Source: UBA7803 sp034522075
GTDB lineage: Bacteria; Pseudomonadota; Gammaproteobacteria; Pseudomonadales; Azotimanducaceae
Direction of reading: 5' to 3'
Length of the DNA stretch: 64,000 nt
Assembly: GCA_034522075.1 (NCBI GenBank)
Contig: JAXHLO010000025.1
Location: forward strand, 1-64,000
Part shown: piece after piece, positions 25,419 through 34,187 of the stretch
How positions within the stretch are numbered: the stretch's first letter is position 1
Layout: every line of letters begins with the position of its first letter
Translations under genes and position numbers: made by a program
The notes under the pieces: model-generated
The model's database searches: none
The model's input: the letters and a program-made list of their open reading frames with translations, nothing else
Told to the model about the DNA's origin: nothing

Positions 25419-27139
25419 TCAGCCGCGGCTGTTCAAAGCCCGCTTGAGATCTTTCATGCGGTCCATGCTGGCCTTGATGAAATCGCCGTGCTCCTGAGAC
25501 TCCACGACGATGGGCTTGAGCAGAATGACCAGCTCGCTCTTGATGCCGGTCTGCGACTTCTGCTTGAACAGGTAGCCGAGCCCCGGTATCCGCCCCTAGC
25601 CCCGGTACCGCGCGCGTCGTCGTCGTCGCTGGAGTTCGGCATCAGGCCGCCGATTACGACGATCTGCCCATTGCCCGCGCGCACGCGACGATGCTGTCGA
25701 GACTCGCGAATCTGGCTGGCGGCCAGCGGCACCTGTTCGCCGCTGATGGTCTTGAGCTGTTCGCGCACCTCGCTGACGGTGGGATGGATGTGCAGAATTA
25801 CGTCGCCGGCTTCACTGATCTGCGGCGTCACGTCCAGCGCAATGCCGGAAAAGAATGGTGTGAGCTCCGGTGAATCCACCGTATTGATGGCGCTGCCGGC
25901 GGTGACCGTATTGGTAGAGATGTCGGTTACGAAGAACTCGTCGTCACCCACTTTGATGACGGCTTTCTGATTGTTCACGGTGGCGATCCGCGGGCTCGAC
26001 AGCACCTGCACGCTGCCCTGGGTTTTCAGCAGGTTGATGGCGGCTTCGAAGTCGCCGTAGCTGGCATTCAGTGTGAAGGCACTGCCCAGCGGATTGAAAA
26101 AGTCGGAACCGTTGCCGAACAGAAATTCGCCGGCTGTTGAGTGTTCGCTTCCTGCAGTGGTTACCACGTTGCCGGCTGCGTCCACACGGGTCGTCGGTTT
26201 GAACGTACCGCCGGATTCATCGCCGAACGTGTTCCAGTTGATGCCTGCCTGAAAGCCCTCGCGCAGAGTTACCTCGATGATCTTGGCCTCGAGAATGACC
26301 TGGCGATGCAGCGTGCTGGCCACCTGGCCCAGATAGGAACGCACGGCGTGCAGCGAGCCGGGACGGGCACGGACCACGGCGAGTCCCACCTGGGGATTCA
26401 CCACCACCTGACTGCCGGTATCCTCCGCAACGATAGCGGTCAGGGTGTCGCCCAATTCCGCCCAGAAATTGGTATCGGCGCCGGTGCTGATGCTGGTGCC
26501 GACCACGCTGCCGCCGCTGCGGCCGCCGCTGCTGCTGCTGTTATCTCTCCCCCCATCCACATCGTCGTACCCGCGATCGCTTTGATTGCCGCGGGTGTCG
26601 GACACTTTGCCGGCGCTGACCTGCATTTCAGAACGGCCGGAGCGCTCCACGTTCAGGTAGTCGATCTGAAAAATCTCAGTGCGCAGAGCATCCGGATAGA
26701 CCTGCAGCAGCCGGTCGGCACGGGTGTAGTCGTAGCCATACACGTCGCGCATGATCTCCATCACCTCCGGCACGCTCACGTCCTTGAGATCCAGCGACAC
26801 GGTCCCCTCGATATCGGGATGGACGACCATGTTGTAGGGCGTGTCCTGGACCAGACCGCGGAAGAACTGCCGGGCGGAAACGCCGCTGACCTGCAGGTCG
26901 AAACGCGGTTCGGCCGCCGGCGCCTGTTCGGACTCCGGCGGCATCAGAGCGTCCAGCAGTGCCTCGGAGGCCCGCCGGTTGCGCTCCGCAATGCGCGCGT
27001 TTTCGACAATACCCGCCTCGAGTTCGGCCACCGACTCATCCACGCTGTCCGTGGACATGGCCGTTCGGGGACCTACCGAGCTGCAACCGCCCAGCAGCGC
27101 CAGCGCGCCGACAGCGATCATCCAGATCTGTAATTTCAC
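25419..27139 (-). pseudogene. mshL: MshL secretin, frameshifted near the C-terminus
   Basis: MshL forms the outer-membrane secretin ring of the MSHA pilus. The protein opens with a lipoprotein signal (LLGGCSS, lipid-attached Cys19). It then has an STN/short secretin domain (about 70-150), a Ser/Gly-rich loop and the secretin core with VLSSPRIATVNNQKAVIKVGDDEFF. In the linker at 25590-25612 the frame is lost, and the read-through frame ends at 25454 with nonsense. The true C-terminus (PGLGYLFKQKSQTGIKSELV, LLKPIVVESQEHG) is intact in another frame and stops at 25419. Removing one G at each of two G-runs restores VPGLGRIPGLGYLF. Confidence 0.85.
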
Positions 27140-27477
27140 CGTATTTCCTTATGCATCCCTGCATGGGTGAGGCTCAGCCGCATGGGGGCCGAACCGTTAA
27201 CGCTCACCACCACGCCGTTGGCGTGGATTTCCCAGAGCTTCATACCGCGTCGCTCCTCGCCTTCGCTCATAGGCTGCCCGTCGATCACGGCCAGACGCCG
27301 GTCGGGACCGATGAGCAGCGACTGCAGAACCGGCCGGCCGCGCTGATCCGGCACAGCGGCCGGGGCCGCGGCCGTCAGGGGCCGGGTCGGATCGCGCAAA
27401 CCCTCCGTCCCCGCCGCCGCGGCAATCGGCAGCAATGCCAGCAGCAGGCTGCTAAACGCCAATCCAGCTCTTGTCAC
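27136..27477 (-). CDS. mshK: MshK-like periplasmic pilus protein
   Basis: The 113-residue protein has a signal peptide (cleavage about residue 22) and the PilP/GspC-like pattern LRDPTRPL and LQSLLIGPDRRLAVIDGQPM. It ends with a predicted beta-rich segment. MshK is thought to link the inner-membrane alignment complex to the secretin. It overlaps mshL by four bases and mshJ by 26. Confidence 0.82.
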   Translation of the reverse strand: MTRAGLAFSSLLLALLPIAAAAGTEGLRDPTRPLTAAAPAAVPDQRGRPVLQSLLIGPDRRLAVIDGQPMSEGEERRGMKLWEIHANGVVVSVNGSAPMRLSLTHAGMHKEIR

Positions 27478-28141
27478 GGCTCAATGTCTCCACCTGCAGA
27501 ATGACCCGCGCACGGGGATAGTCATGGACTTCATAGCGGAGCGACCGCCAGCCCAGCCCCCAGGGTCCGCTTTCCAGTTCCCGCAGATAACTCACGACGT
27601 TGAAGTAACTGCCCTCGAATTCGAGCTGCAGCGGGTGGCGGAAAATCTGCTGGGGGGCATCCTGTTCCAGCGACACGGCGGCGTCCGGCTCGAGGCCAAG
27701 TTCCATGGCCTGTGCCGGCAGACTCTGCATGCGCAGCAGCTTCACGCCCTCATGACCGCGGATCATGTCCTCGACCAGGGCCGGCATGGTCTGCGGGTCG
27801 ACGAAGCGGTTGAGCAACGTGCCCAGGGACAGATTCATGGCCTGCAGGCGTTGCTCGAGACGCTCGCGCTCGCGCAGCAGGCGCGCGTCGGGATCCTCCC
27901 CGCCTGCGGCCTGCAATCGCTCGGCTTCGGCCCGTGCCGCCTGCACGCGTTGCTCCAGCAGGGCAACGGCGTCGGCCTGGGCCTGGCGGTATGCGCCGAG
28001 CGGCTGGCCGGCGGCAAACGACCAGACAGCCCAGGTTACCGCCAGCAGAGCAGCGGCCACGAGAATGCGTTCGCGCAGACCAAGTCCCTGGTAACGCTGT
28101 GCCGCGTTGGCGGCATAGTGCTGCAAGCCCGGCAACTTCAT
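27452..28141 (-). CDS. mshJ: MshJ-like (PilO-type) alignment protein
   Basis: This 229-residue protein has one transmembrane helix (about residues 25-45). A long coiled coil follows (LLEQRVQAARAEAERLQA and DARLLRERERLEQRLQAM), then a ferredoxin-like C-terminal domain. It corresponds to MshJ/PilO, a component of the inner-membrane platform. It overlaps both neighbours, consistent with translational coupling along the operon. Confidence 0.82.
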   Translation of the reverse strand: MKLPGLQHYAANAAQRYQGLGLRERILVAAALLAVTWAVWSFAAGQPLGAYRQAQADAVALLEQRVQAARAEAERLQAAGGEDPDARLLRERERLEQRLQAMNLSLGTLLNRFVDPQTMPALVEDMIRGHEGVKLLRMQSLPAQAMELGLEPDAAVSLEQDAPQQIFRHPLQLEFEGSYFNVVSYLRELESGPWGLGWRSLRYEVHDYPRARVILQVETLSRDKSWIGV

Positions 28142-28737
28142 CCGGAATGCTCCCTGGCCGGACCAACGATGTCGAAGCGCAGCAAGCCCGAATCCTGCGC
28201 CTCCAGCCGGAACTCATCGAAACGATGGCCGCGAAACCGCTCTCCGGCAGACAGGCGCTTGAGCAACTGCGGCACGTTCACGGGCTTTTCAGTCTCCCCG
28301 GACAAAGCGATATACGCGCCGCCGTCGCGCAACTCGATGCGCGACAGGGCTATACCCTCCATCTGTTGTGCGGCAAGTTCCGTCAGGTAGCCGGAGAAAC
28401 CGCGTTCGCTGGCGCTTTCATAGCCCTGCACGGCTTCCACCAGCACGGCTTGGTTGCTGAACAGCGCTCGCAGGGTTTCCACCTCGCTGACCAGTTCGGG
28501 TTGTGGTTCCCGCTGCAGGTTATCGCGCAACCTGCTGTTGCCGGTGTCGAGGGTCTGCCATTGCGCCTGCAGTGCCCCCCGATCGTCGGCCAGCCACCAG
28601 CCGCTCACGGCCTGCCAGGCCGAAACCACGGCCAGCAACGCCGCCATGGCAGCCCATCCCGCCAGCAGCTGCCGCAGGCTGAGCGCCTCCCGCCGGGGTT
28701 TCAGGTCGTCGGCCAGCAGATTGACCTGCTGCATCAT
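28138..28737 (-). CDS. PilN-like pilus assembly protein (MshI C-terminal half equivalent)
   Basis: This 199-residue protein begins MMQQVNLLADDLKPRREALS. The N-terminal INLLP-like segment of PilN binds PilM-type proteins. A transmembrane helix (about residues 25-48) and a periplasmic PilN-like domain follow. In operons of this type the PilM- and PilN-like parts are separate genes, so I leave the Msh name open. Confidence 0.8.
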   Translation of the reverse strand: MMQQVNLLADDLKPRREALSLRQLLAGWAAMAALLAVVSAWQAVSGWWLADDRGALQAQWQTLDTGNSRLRDNLQREPQPELVSEVETLRALFSNQAVLVEAVQGYESASERGFSGYLTELAAQQMEGIALSRIELRDGGAYIALSGETEKPVNVPQLLKRLSAGERFRGHRFDEFRLEAQDSGLLRFDIVGPAREHSG

Positions 28738-29753
28738 GCGGCGTCCTCCACGTCGGCGGCGTCGCGCTCATGGAGCATCCGCAGCAGCCCGCCCATAGCC
28801 GGCAACGCGGCCGTCAGTGCGTCGCGCTGTGCAGTGGTCGGCGCCTGCCAGTCGATGCTCGAGGGTTCCGGGTTGTGCAGCACCACGTCGTACAGTGAAC
28901 CGAGTTCCTCACGCAGGGAACGAACCGCCAGCGGCAGCATTTCATCGAGATAATCCCGCACCCGGTCCTGCCAGCCTTCCGTGGTCGCCACGATGAGGGC
29001 ATTGCAGGGCGACTGACCCATAGCGCTTTCGTAGTAGTCGATGGAGCGCTGGACCTGCAGCAGCAGCCGTTCGTTGAAGGATTCCCAGGCATCCGGCGAC
29101 AGCTCGGCGGGAATACCGGAGATGCGCCGCGACAGAAACAGTTCCTCGCCGCGAGAAACGTTGATTACGCCGCTGCCGCCGGTCAGACGCAGCATGGCGA
29201 CGGAGCGGTCCGCCTCCGGGTAAAGCCCGCAGGCCACGTTGCGCAGGGCCAGTTCGGTGATGTCGACGCTGGCGGCATTGATGCCGGCACCATGAACAGT
29301 GTCCAGCAACCGCTTCAGCGCATCGCGGTGCAGGGCCGCCACGAACACCATGGGACGGTCGCGGCTGGCCGACTGCGGCAGTTCGAAGATGTCGATGACA
29401 GCCTGCTCAACAGGAAAGTCCAGGTTGTCCTGCAGACGCCAGCGCACGGCATCTTTGCGCTCTTCCGGCGGCACCTGGGGGCATTCCACCAGCGACAGAC
29501 TGTACAGCGCGGGCGCGAGGACCACGTTGCAGGGCACGTCACCGAGACTGAGACAGCGGGCCTGTTCGCGCAGGGCGCCGCCGGCCTGGGCGAGCTGATC
29601 TACCGCGTCGGCGCGCATTTCCAGGGCATAACGCCCGGCAGCACGGTGACCCCGAGCCATAGCTACGGAGCGCGGCGACAGATATACCGCCGCCGCCGGA
29701 CTGTCCTCACGGGTGCGCCAGCGCATGGCGCCTGCCAGCCAGCGACTCAACAT
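28734..29753 (-). CDS. mshI: MshI-like (PilM-type) cytoplasmic pilus protein
   Basis: The 339-residue product has an actin-like PilM/MshI fold pattern with CNVVLAPALYSLSLVECPQVPPEE, AVRWRLQDNLDFPVEQAVID (the EAMRWQLED-type segment of MshI) and VDITELALRNV. It is the first gene of the minus-strand MSHA operon and overlaps the PilN-like gene by four bases. ATG 29753 has GGAG 13 bases upstream. A GTG at 29780 is a possible alternative start. Confidence 0.82.
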   Translation of the reverse strand: MLSRWLAGAMRWRTREDSPAAAVYLSPRSVAMARGHRAAGRYALEMRADAVDQLAQAGGALREQARCLSLGDVPCNVVLAPALYSLSLVECPQVPPEERKDAVRWRLQDNLDFPVEQAVIDIFELPQSASRDRPMVFVAALHRDALKRLLDTVHGAGINAASVDITELALRNVACGLYPEADRSVAMLRLTGGSGVINVSRGEELFLSRRISGIPAELSPDAWESFNERLLLQVQRSIDYYESAMGQSPCNALIVATTEGWQDRVRDYLDEMLPLAVRSLREELGSLYDVVLHNPEPSSIDWQAPTTAQRDALTAALPAMGGLLRMLHERDAADVEDAA

Positions 29754-29825
29754 GAACTTTGCATTGCTCCGGGTTTGCACTCACCTCAGTATAGAAGTGA
29801 TCGTCCCGCCTGCCGGATTGGCCCC

Positions 29826-30284
29826 ATGACCGTGCAAGTCGCCCTGTTTCAGCCCGAAATCCCGCCGAATACCGGCAATGTCATCCGCCTGTGCGCCAAT
29901 ACCGGCGCGACCTTGCATCTGGTGGCGCCGCTGGGGTTCGAGCTGGACGACCGCCGGCTGAAACGGGCCGGCCTCGACTACCACGAGTGGGCCAATGTCG
30001 CCGTGCACGAAAGCCTGGAGGACTGTCTCGCCGCGGCTGCAGCGCCGACGGTCTATGCGTTTTCCACTCGGGCGCAACGCAATTACGCTGAGGCGGCCTT
30101 TCAGTCGGGAGATCTGCTGCTGTTCGGCCCGGAAACCCGCGGCTTGCCGGAGGCCGTACTGTCGGCGCTACCGGCCGATCAGCGCCTGCGCATCCCCATG
30201 GTGGCGGGGTCGCGCAGTATGAATCTGGCCAATGCGGTGGCCGTGGCCGTGTTCGAAGCCTGGCGTCAGCAGGGCTTCGAGTAG
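29826..30284 (+). CDS. trmL: TrmL, tRNA (cytidine/uridine-34-2'-O)-methyltransferase
   Basis: TrmL methylates the ribose of the wobble base in leucine tRNAs. The 152-residue SPOUT protein has the family's FQPEIPPNTGNVIRLCANTG, the SAM-binding knot elements FGPETRGLPE and IPM, and SMNLANAVAVAVFEAWRQ. The start at 29826 gives the standard length. It is divergent from the msh operon (72 bp apart). Confidence 0.93.
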   Translation: MTVQVALFQPEIPPNTGNVIRLCANTGATLHLVAPLGFELDDRRLKRAGLDYHEWANVAVHESLEDCLAAAAAPTVYAFSTRAQRNYAEAAFQSGDLLLFGPETRGLPEAVLSALPADQRLRIPMVAGSRSMNLANAVAVAVFEAWRQQGFE

Positions 30285-30298
30285 GACGGGTACACCTG

Positions 30299-30805
30299 TC
30301 AGTGCTGGGTGGGGGAGCCTGCCTCGCCCGCCTGTTTGCGCAGCGCCTCGGCGTACAGGGCTTCGAAGTTCACCGGTGCCAGATGCACAGCGGGAAAGCC
30401 GCCTTTGACTACCAGACTGTCCACGGTCTCGCGGATGTACGGAAACAGTGTGCCCGGGCACAACGTACCAAGGACGCGCTGACGGGCCTCGTCGTCGAGG
30501 CCCGAGACATGGAATACGCCGGCCTGCTGTATCTCGACGATGTAGGCCGTTCTGGCACTGTCTTCCTCGCTGCGGGCGCGCAGTGTGGCACTCAGAATCA
30601 CCTCGAATCGGTCTTCGCCCAGGCCGCTCGTGCGGGTATTGATGTCGAGCTGAAACTCGGGTTTCCAGGTTTCGGTGAATACCGTGGGCGAGCGGGGGCT
30701 CTCGAAAGACGCATCTTTCAGATACAGCCGTTCGAGCATGACCTGCCCCTGGGTACCGGCCGCCTCGCCTTCGACCGGGGCGCCGCCGCTGCTCTCGTCA
30801 CTCAT
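30299..30805 (-). CDS. secB: SecB, protein-export chaperone
   Basis: SecB keeps precursors unfolded and delivers them to SecA. The 168-residue acidic protein has the strand motif ERLYLKDASFESP near residue 25, the LDINTR segment, EIQQAGVF and the C-terminal LCPGTLFPYIRETVDSLVVKGGFP that forms the SecA-binding face. It lies 19 bp after the rhodanese gene on the minus strand. The grxC gene that sits between them in E. coli is missing. Confidence 0.95.
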   Translation of the reverse strand: MSDESSGGAPVEGEAAGTQGQVMLERLYLKDASFESPRSPTVFTETWKPEFQLDINTRTSGLGEDRFEVILSATLRARSEEDSARTAYIVEIQQAGVFHVSGLDDEARQRVLGTLCPGTLFPYIRETVDSLVVKGGFPAVHLAPVNFEALYAEALRKQAGEAGSPTQH

Positions 30806-30824
30806 GCCGAATTCCTCTGTCCGT

Positions 30825-31241
30825 TCATGCTTTTACCACCGGAAGGTTCTGATTGCGCCACTCGGCCATGCCCCCGCTCAGTTTGCTGACGTTCTCGAAG
30901 CCATGCTTGCGCAGCGCCGCGCCCGCAGTGCCGGCATTCTGGCCCATCTTGCAGACCACCACGATGGGCCGCTCCCGATGCTTCTTCAGCTCGTCGATGC
31001 GGCTTTCCAGATTGGCGCTGGGGATGTTCGCTGCATCAACGATGTGACCCGCCTGGTATTCCTTGCGGTCACGCACATCCACCACCACCGCGTTTTCGCG
31101 GTTGACCATGTCCACGAGCTGCTGCGGGCTGACCGAGCGGCCGCCGCGGCGCATCTCGTTGCGGATGAACAGCGCCAGCAGGACGACGAACAGCCCCACC
31201 AGGAAAGGATGGTTGCCGATGAACTCGAAGAATTTCTGCAT
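30825..31241 (-). CDS. yibN: Membrane-anchored rhodanese (YibN-like)
   Basis: The 138-residue protein has an N-terminal transmembrane helix (about residues 11-27) and a cytoplasmic rhodanese domain, with VVVDVRDRKEYQAGHI and active-site Cys97 in VVVCKMGQNAG. Rhodaneses transfer sulfane sulfur, and the precise acceptor of YibN is unknown. Position between gpmI (divergent) and secB matches the conserved yibN locus. Confidence 0.9.
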   Translation of the reverse strand: MQKFFEFIGNHPFLVGLFVVLLALFIRNEMRRGGRSVSPQQLVDMVNRENAVVVDVRDRKEYQAGHIVDAANIPSANLESRIDELKKHRERPIVVVCKMGQNAGTAGAALRKHGFENVSKLSGGMAEWRNQNLPVVKA

Positions 31242-31373
31242 GCTTGGGCTTGGGCTCAGGTCGGGCGCTTACAAAACCGCGCGATTATACACACCTGGGC
31301 CGCGGGTCGAACCCGGGACCCCGTCAGAAGGAGTCTGCTAGACTCCTGCGCCTCGCGACTGAGCGGTGGATTT

Positions 31374-32927
31374 ATGTCCGATACCATGCTTCTCGTTGTG
31401 CTGGACGGCTTCGGCCACAGCGACTCTGCCGAGGACAATGCCATTGCCGCAGCCAATACGCCCAACTGGGACCGTTACTGGTCGGAATTCCCGCACACGT
31501 TGATTTCGGGCTCCGGCGGCGACGTGGGGTTGCCCGACGGTCAGATGGGCAATTCGGAAGTCGGGCACATGAACCTCGGCGCCGGCCGCGTGGTGTATCA
31601 GGACTTCACCCGCATCAACCGCGCCATCGAAGTCGGCGAATTTCAACGCAATCGAACGATTAACCGAACGCTCGATCGGGTCAAGAAGAACGGCGCGGCC
31701 CTGCATGTCATGGGGCTATTGTCCCCGGGCGGCGTGCACAGTCACGAAGATCAGATTTTCGCCTGTCTGGAAATGGCCGCGGCCGCCGGCATCGAGCGGG
31801 TCTATCTGCACGCCTTCCTCGACGGCCGCGATACGCCGCCGCGCAGCGCTCTGGCATCGCTGGAAAAAGCCCAGGCCCTCGCTGCGCAGCTCGGCAACAC
31901 GGCGATCGCCTCCATCGTCGGGCGCTACTTCGCCATGGACCGCGACCGCCGTTGGGACCGCATCGAACGCGCCTACAATCTGCTGGTACGGGGTGAAGCC
32001 CCCTTCCATGCCACCAGCGCCACCGCCGGCCTGGAACAGGCCTATGGCCGGGACGAGAACGACGAGTTCGTCCAGCCCACGTCGATACACGCAGAAGGTG
32101 AGTTGCCCGTGCGCATCAGCGACGGCGACAGCGTGATCTTCATGAATTTCCGCGCCGACCGTGCCCGCCAGCTCACGCGGGCCATGATCGACGACGACTT
32201 CGGTGACTTTCAGCGCCGCACGGTAGTCAAATTAGCTGACTTCACCATGCTGACCCGCTACGCCGACGATATCAAAGCCCCCTGCGCTTTCGAGCCCGCC
32301 ACCCTGGAGAACACCCTGGGCGAATACCTGGCCAGGCTCGGCAAACGGCAGCTGCGCATCGCCGAGACGGAAAAGTACGCCCACGTGACTTTTTTCTTCT
32401 CCGGCGGGCGGGAAGACCCGTACGAGGGCGAGCGCCGCATACTCATCCCTTCACCCAAAGTGAATACTTACGATCAATGCCCTGAAATGAGCGCCCGCAA
32501 GGTCACCAACGAGCTGGTCGCGGCCATTGAAAGCCAGGCCTTCGACCTGATCGTGTGCAACTACGCCAACGGCGACATGGTGGGCCATACCGGTAACTTC
32601 GACGCCGCGGTGGTGGCCGTGGAAACGCTCGACGAATGCCTCGGCCGCCTGGAAGCCGCCATCAATGCAAGCGGCGGACAGATGCTCATTACCGCCGATC
32701 ACGGTAACGTCGAAAAAATGCGCGACGACGCCAGCGGACAAGCCCATACGGCACACACGGCAGAGCCGGTGCCGCTGGTCTACGTCGGCGGCCAGCAGGT
32801 GCGCTTGCGCGACCACGGAACGCTGGCGGACGTGGCGCCCACAATGCTGTCGCTGATGCACATCGACGTGCCTCGGGAAATGACCGGCCGCTCCCTGCTG
32901 CTGCTGGAGGAGAGGCAATCTGCTTGA
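31374..32927 (+). CDS. gpmI: GpmI, cofactor-independent phosphoglycerate mutase
   Basis: GpmI interconverts 3- and 2-phosphoglycerate in glycolysis and gluconeogenesis. The 517-residue alkaline-phosphatase-superfamily enzyme has LLVVLDGFGHS (metal site), the catalytic serine in GQMGNSEVGHMNLGAGR, HSHEDQIF, FLDGRDTPP and the C-terminal metal-binding ITADHGNVEKM. The start at 31374 gives the usual length. It overlaps envC by four bases. Confidence 0.96.
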   Translation: MSDTMLLVVLDGFGHSDSAEDNAIAAANTPNWDRYWSEFPHTLISGSGGDVGLPDGQMGNSEVGHMNLGAGRVVYQDFTRINRAIEVGEFQRNRTINRTLDRVKKNGAALHVMGLLSPGGVHSHEDQIFACLEMAAAAGIERVYLHAFLDGRDTPPRSALASLEKAQALAAQLGNTAIASIVGRYFAMDRDRRWDRIERAYNLLVRGEAPFHATSATAGLEQAYGRDENDEFVQPTSIHAEGELPVRISDGDSVIFMNFRADRARQLTRAMIDDDFGDFQRRTVVKLADFTMLTRYADDIKAPCAFEPATLENTLGEYLARLGKRQLRIAETEKYAHVTFFFSGGREDPYEGERRILIPSPKVNTYDQCPEMSARKVTNELVAAIESQAFDLIVCNYANGDMVGHTGNFDAAVVAVETLDECLGRLEAAINASGGQMLITADHGNVEKMRDDASGQAHTAHTAEPVPLVYVGGQQVRLRDHGTLADVAPTMLSLMHIDVPREMTGRSLLLLEERQSA

Positions 32928-34117
32928 CAGGCGGTTTGACAGGTTGTTTGGCGGAACGGGCGTATCTCGCGCGGCGATACCGCATCCGGGGCCTGTTGCT
33001 GAGCAGTATCCTGTGCCTGGCCGGCGCGGTTCCGCTATCGGCAGCCGAACCGGACCGGGCGGCAACCGAAGCGGCCCTGGAAGAGATCACTACCCGGCTC
33101 AATGACCTGAACGTCTGGCTCGGCAGCGCCGAGCGCAAACGGGCCCAGTGGCAGCGCGAAATCCAGTCCAGCGACCGCGAGGTCGCCCGGCTCAACCGCG
33201 AAGTGGATGCCGCGGCCGAGGCTCTGGCCGAGGTACGGGCAGAACTGGCGGAACTGCGCCGGGAGCAGGCGCAACTGAACGAGCAGCGCGCCCGCCAGGC
33301 GCGCCACATCGCCGACCACCTCGCCTCCGCATACCGCATGAGCGGCGAAGACTTCATCAAACTGGTGCTGAACCAGCGCTCGCCGGAAACCCTCGACCGC
33401 ATGGTCCGCTACCACCGCTACTTCACCGCGGCGCGCATGCAATCCCTGCAGACCTATCGCGATCTGCTGGCACAACTGGACGAAAATCGCGCGGCCCTGG
33501 AAGACCGGGCCGAAAAAGCCGAGCAGCGGCAGGCGGCGCTGGCACGGGAACAGCAGCGGCTGGTGGCCAAACGCGACGAGCGCAAAGCCCTGCTGGACCG
33601 CCTGGCCGCCGAAGCCGAGGACAAAGAAGCCGAACGGCGCCGCCTGCAGGCGGACCAGGAGCGCCTGGAGAACCTGCTCGCCGAACTGGAACGCCGCTCA
33701 CAGGCGCTGGACGGCCGCGGTTTTGCCGAGCGCAAAGGCGCATTGCCCTGGCCCCTCACCGGACGGGTGCGCAACGCCTTCGGTCAGCCCCGAGCCGAAG
33801 GCCGCCTGACCTGGCACGGCCTGCTGGTGGAGGCGGACGAGGGGGCTCCGGTGGCGGCGGTGTTCCGCGGCCAAGTGGTTTTCGCCGACTGGCTGCGCGG
33901 TTTCGGCCTGCTCACCATCGTCGATCATGGCAGCGGCTATATGACACTCTACGGACACGCCGATGTGCTGACCAAACGGGTGGGGGACTGGGTCGAGAGC
34001 GGCGAGGTCATCGCCCGGGCCGGCCGCAGCGGCGGCCTGGGCAGCTCCGGGCTGTATTTTGAAGTCCGTCATCAAGGCCAGGCGGCAGATCCGATAGTAT
34101 GGCTGACAGGGCGCTGA
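32924..34117 (+). CDS. envC: EnvC, murein hydrolase activator
   Basis: EnvC is a periplasmic factor, recruited by FtsEX, that activates AmiA/AmiB amidases at the division site. The 397-residue protein has a signal region (about residues 22-41). A long coiled coil (about 45-265) has many Glu/Arg/Gln-rich heptads, and a LytM domain follows (about 270-395). The metal ligands of active LytM peptidases are degenerate, as in true EnvC. The TTG start overlaps the gpmI stop (TTGA) behind GGAGGAGAGG. A TTG 12 bases on is an alternative. Confidence 0.92.
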   Translation: MTGGLTGCLAERAYLARRYRIRGLLLSSILCLAGAVPLSAAEPDRAATEAALEEITTRLNDLNVWLGSAERKRAQWQREIQSSDREVARLNREVDAAAEALAEVRAELAELRREQAQLNEQRARQARHIADHLASAYRMSGEDFIKLVLNQRSPETLDRMVRYHRYFTAARMQSLQTYRDLLAQLDENRAALEDRAEKAEQRQAALAREQQRLVAKRDERKALLDRLAAEAEDKEAERRRLQADQERLENLLAELERRSQALDGRGFAERKGALPWPLTGRVRNAFGQPRAEGRLTWHGLLVEADEGAPVAAVFRGQVVFADWLRGFGLLTIVDHGSGYMTLYGHADVLTKRVGDWVESGEVIARAGRSGGLGSSGLYFEVRHQGQAADPIVWLTGR

Positions 34118-34187
34118 AGCGCCGCCGCCGTGCCGGGTCGACGTTCACCGGTGTACCCTTCAATCGTTTGCTGCCAGACTTAGCGCC

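Noticed and set aside
27136..27477. Consideration that mshK is a stand-alone exported protein.
   Set aside because: Overlaps with mshJ and mshL and the RDPTRPL motif place it within the pilus operon.
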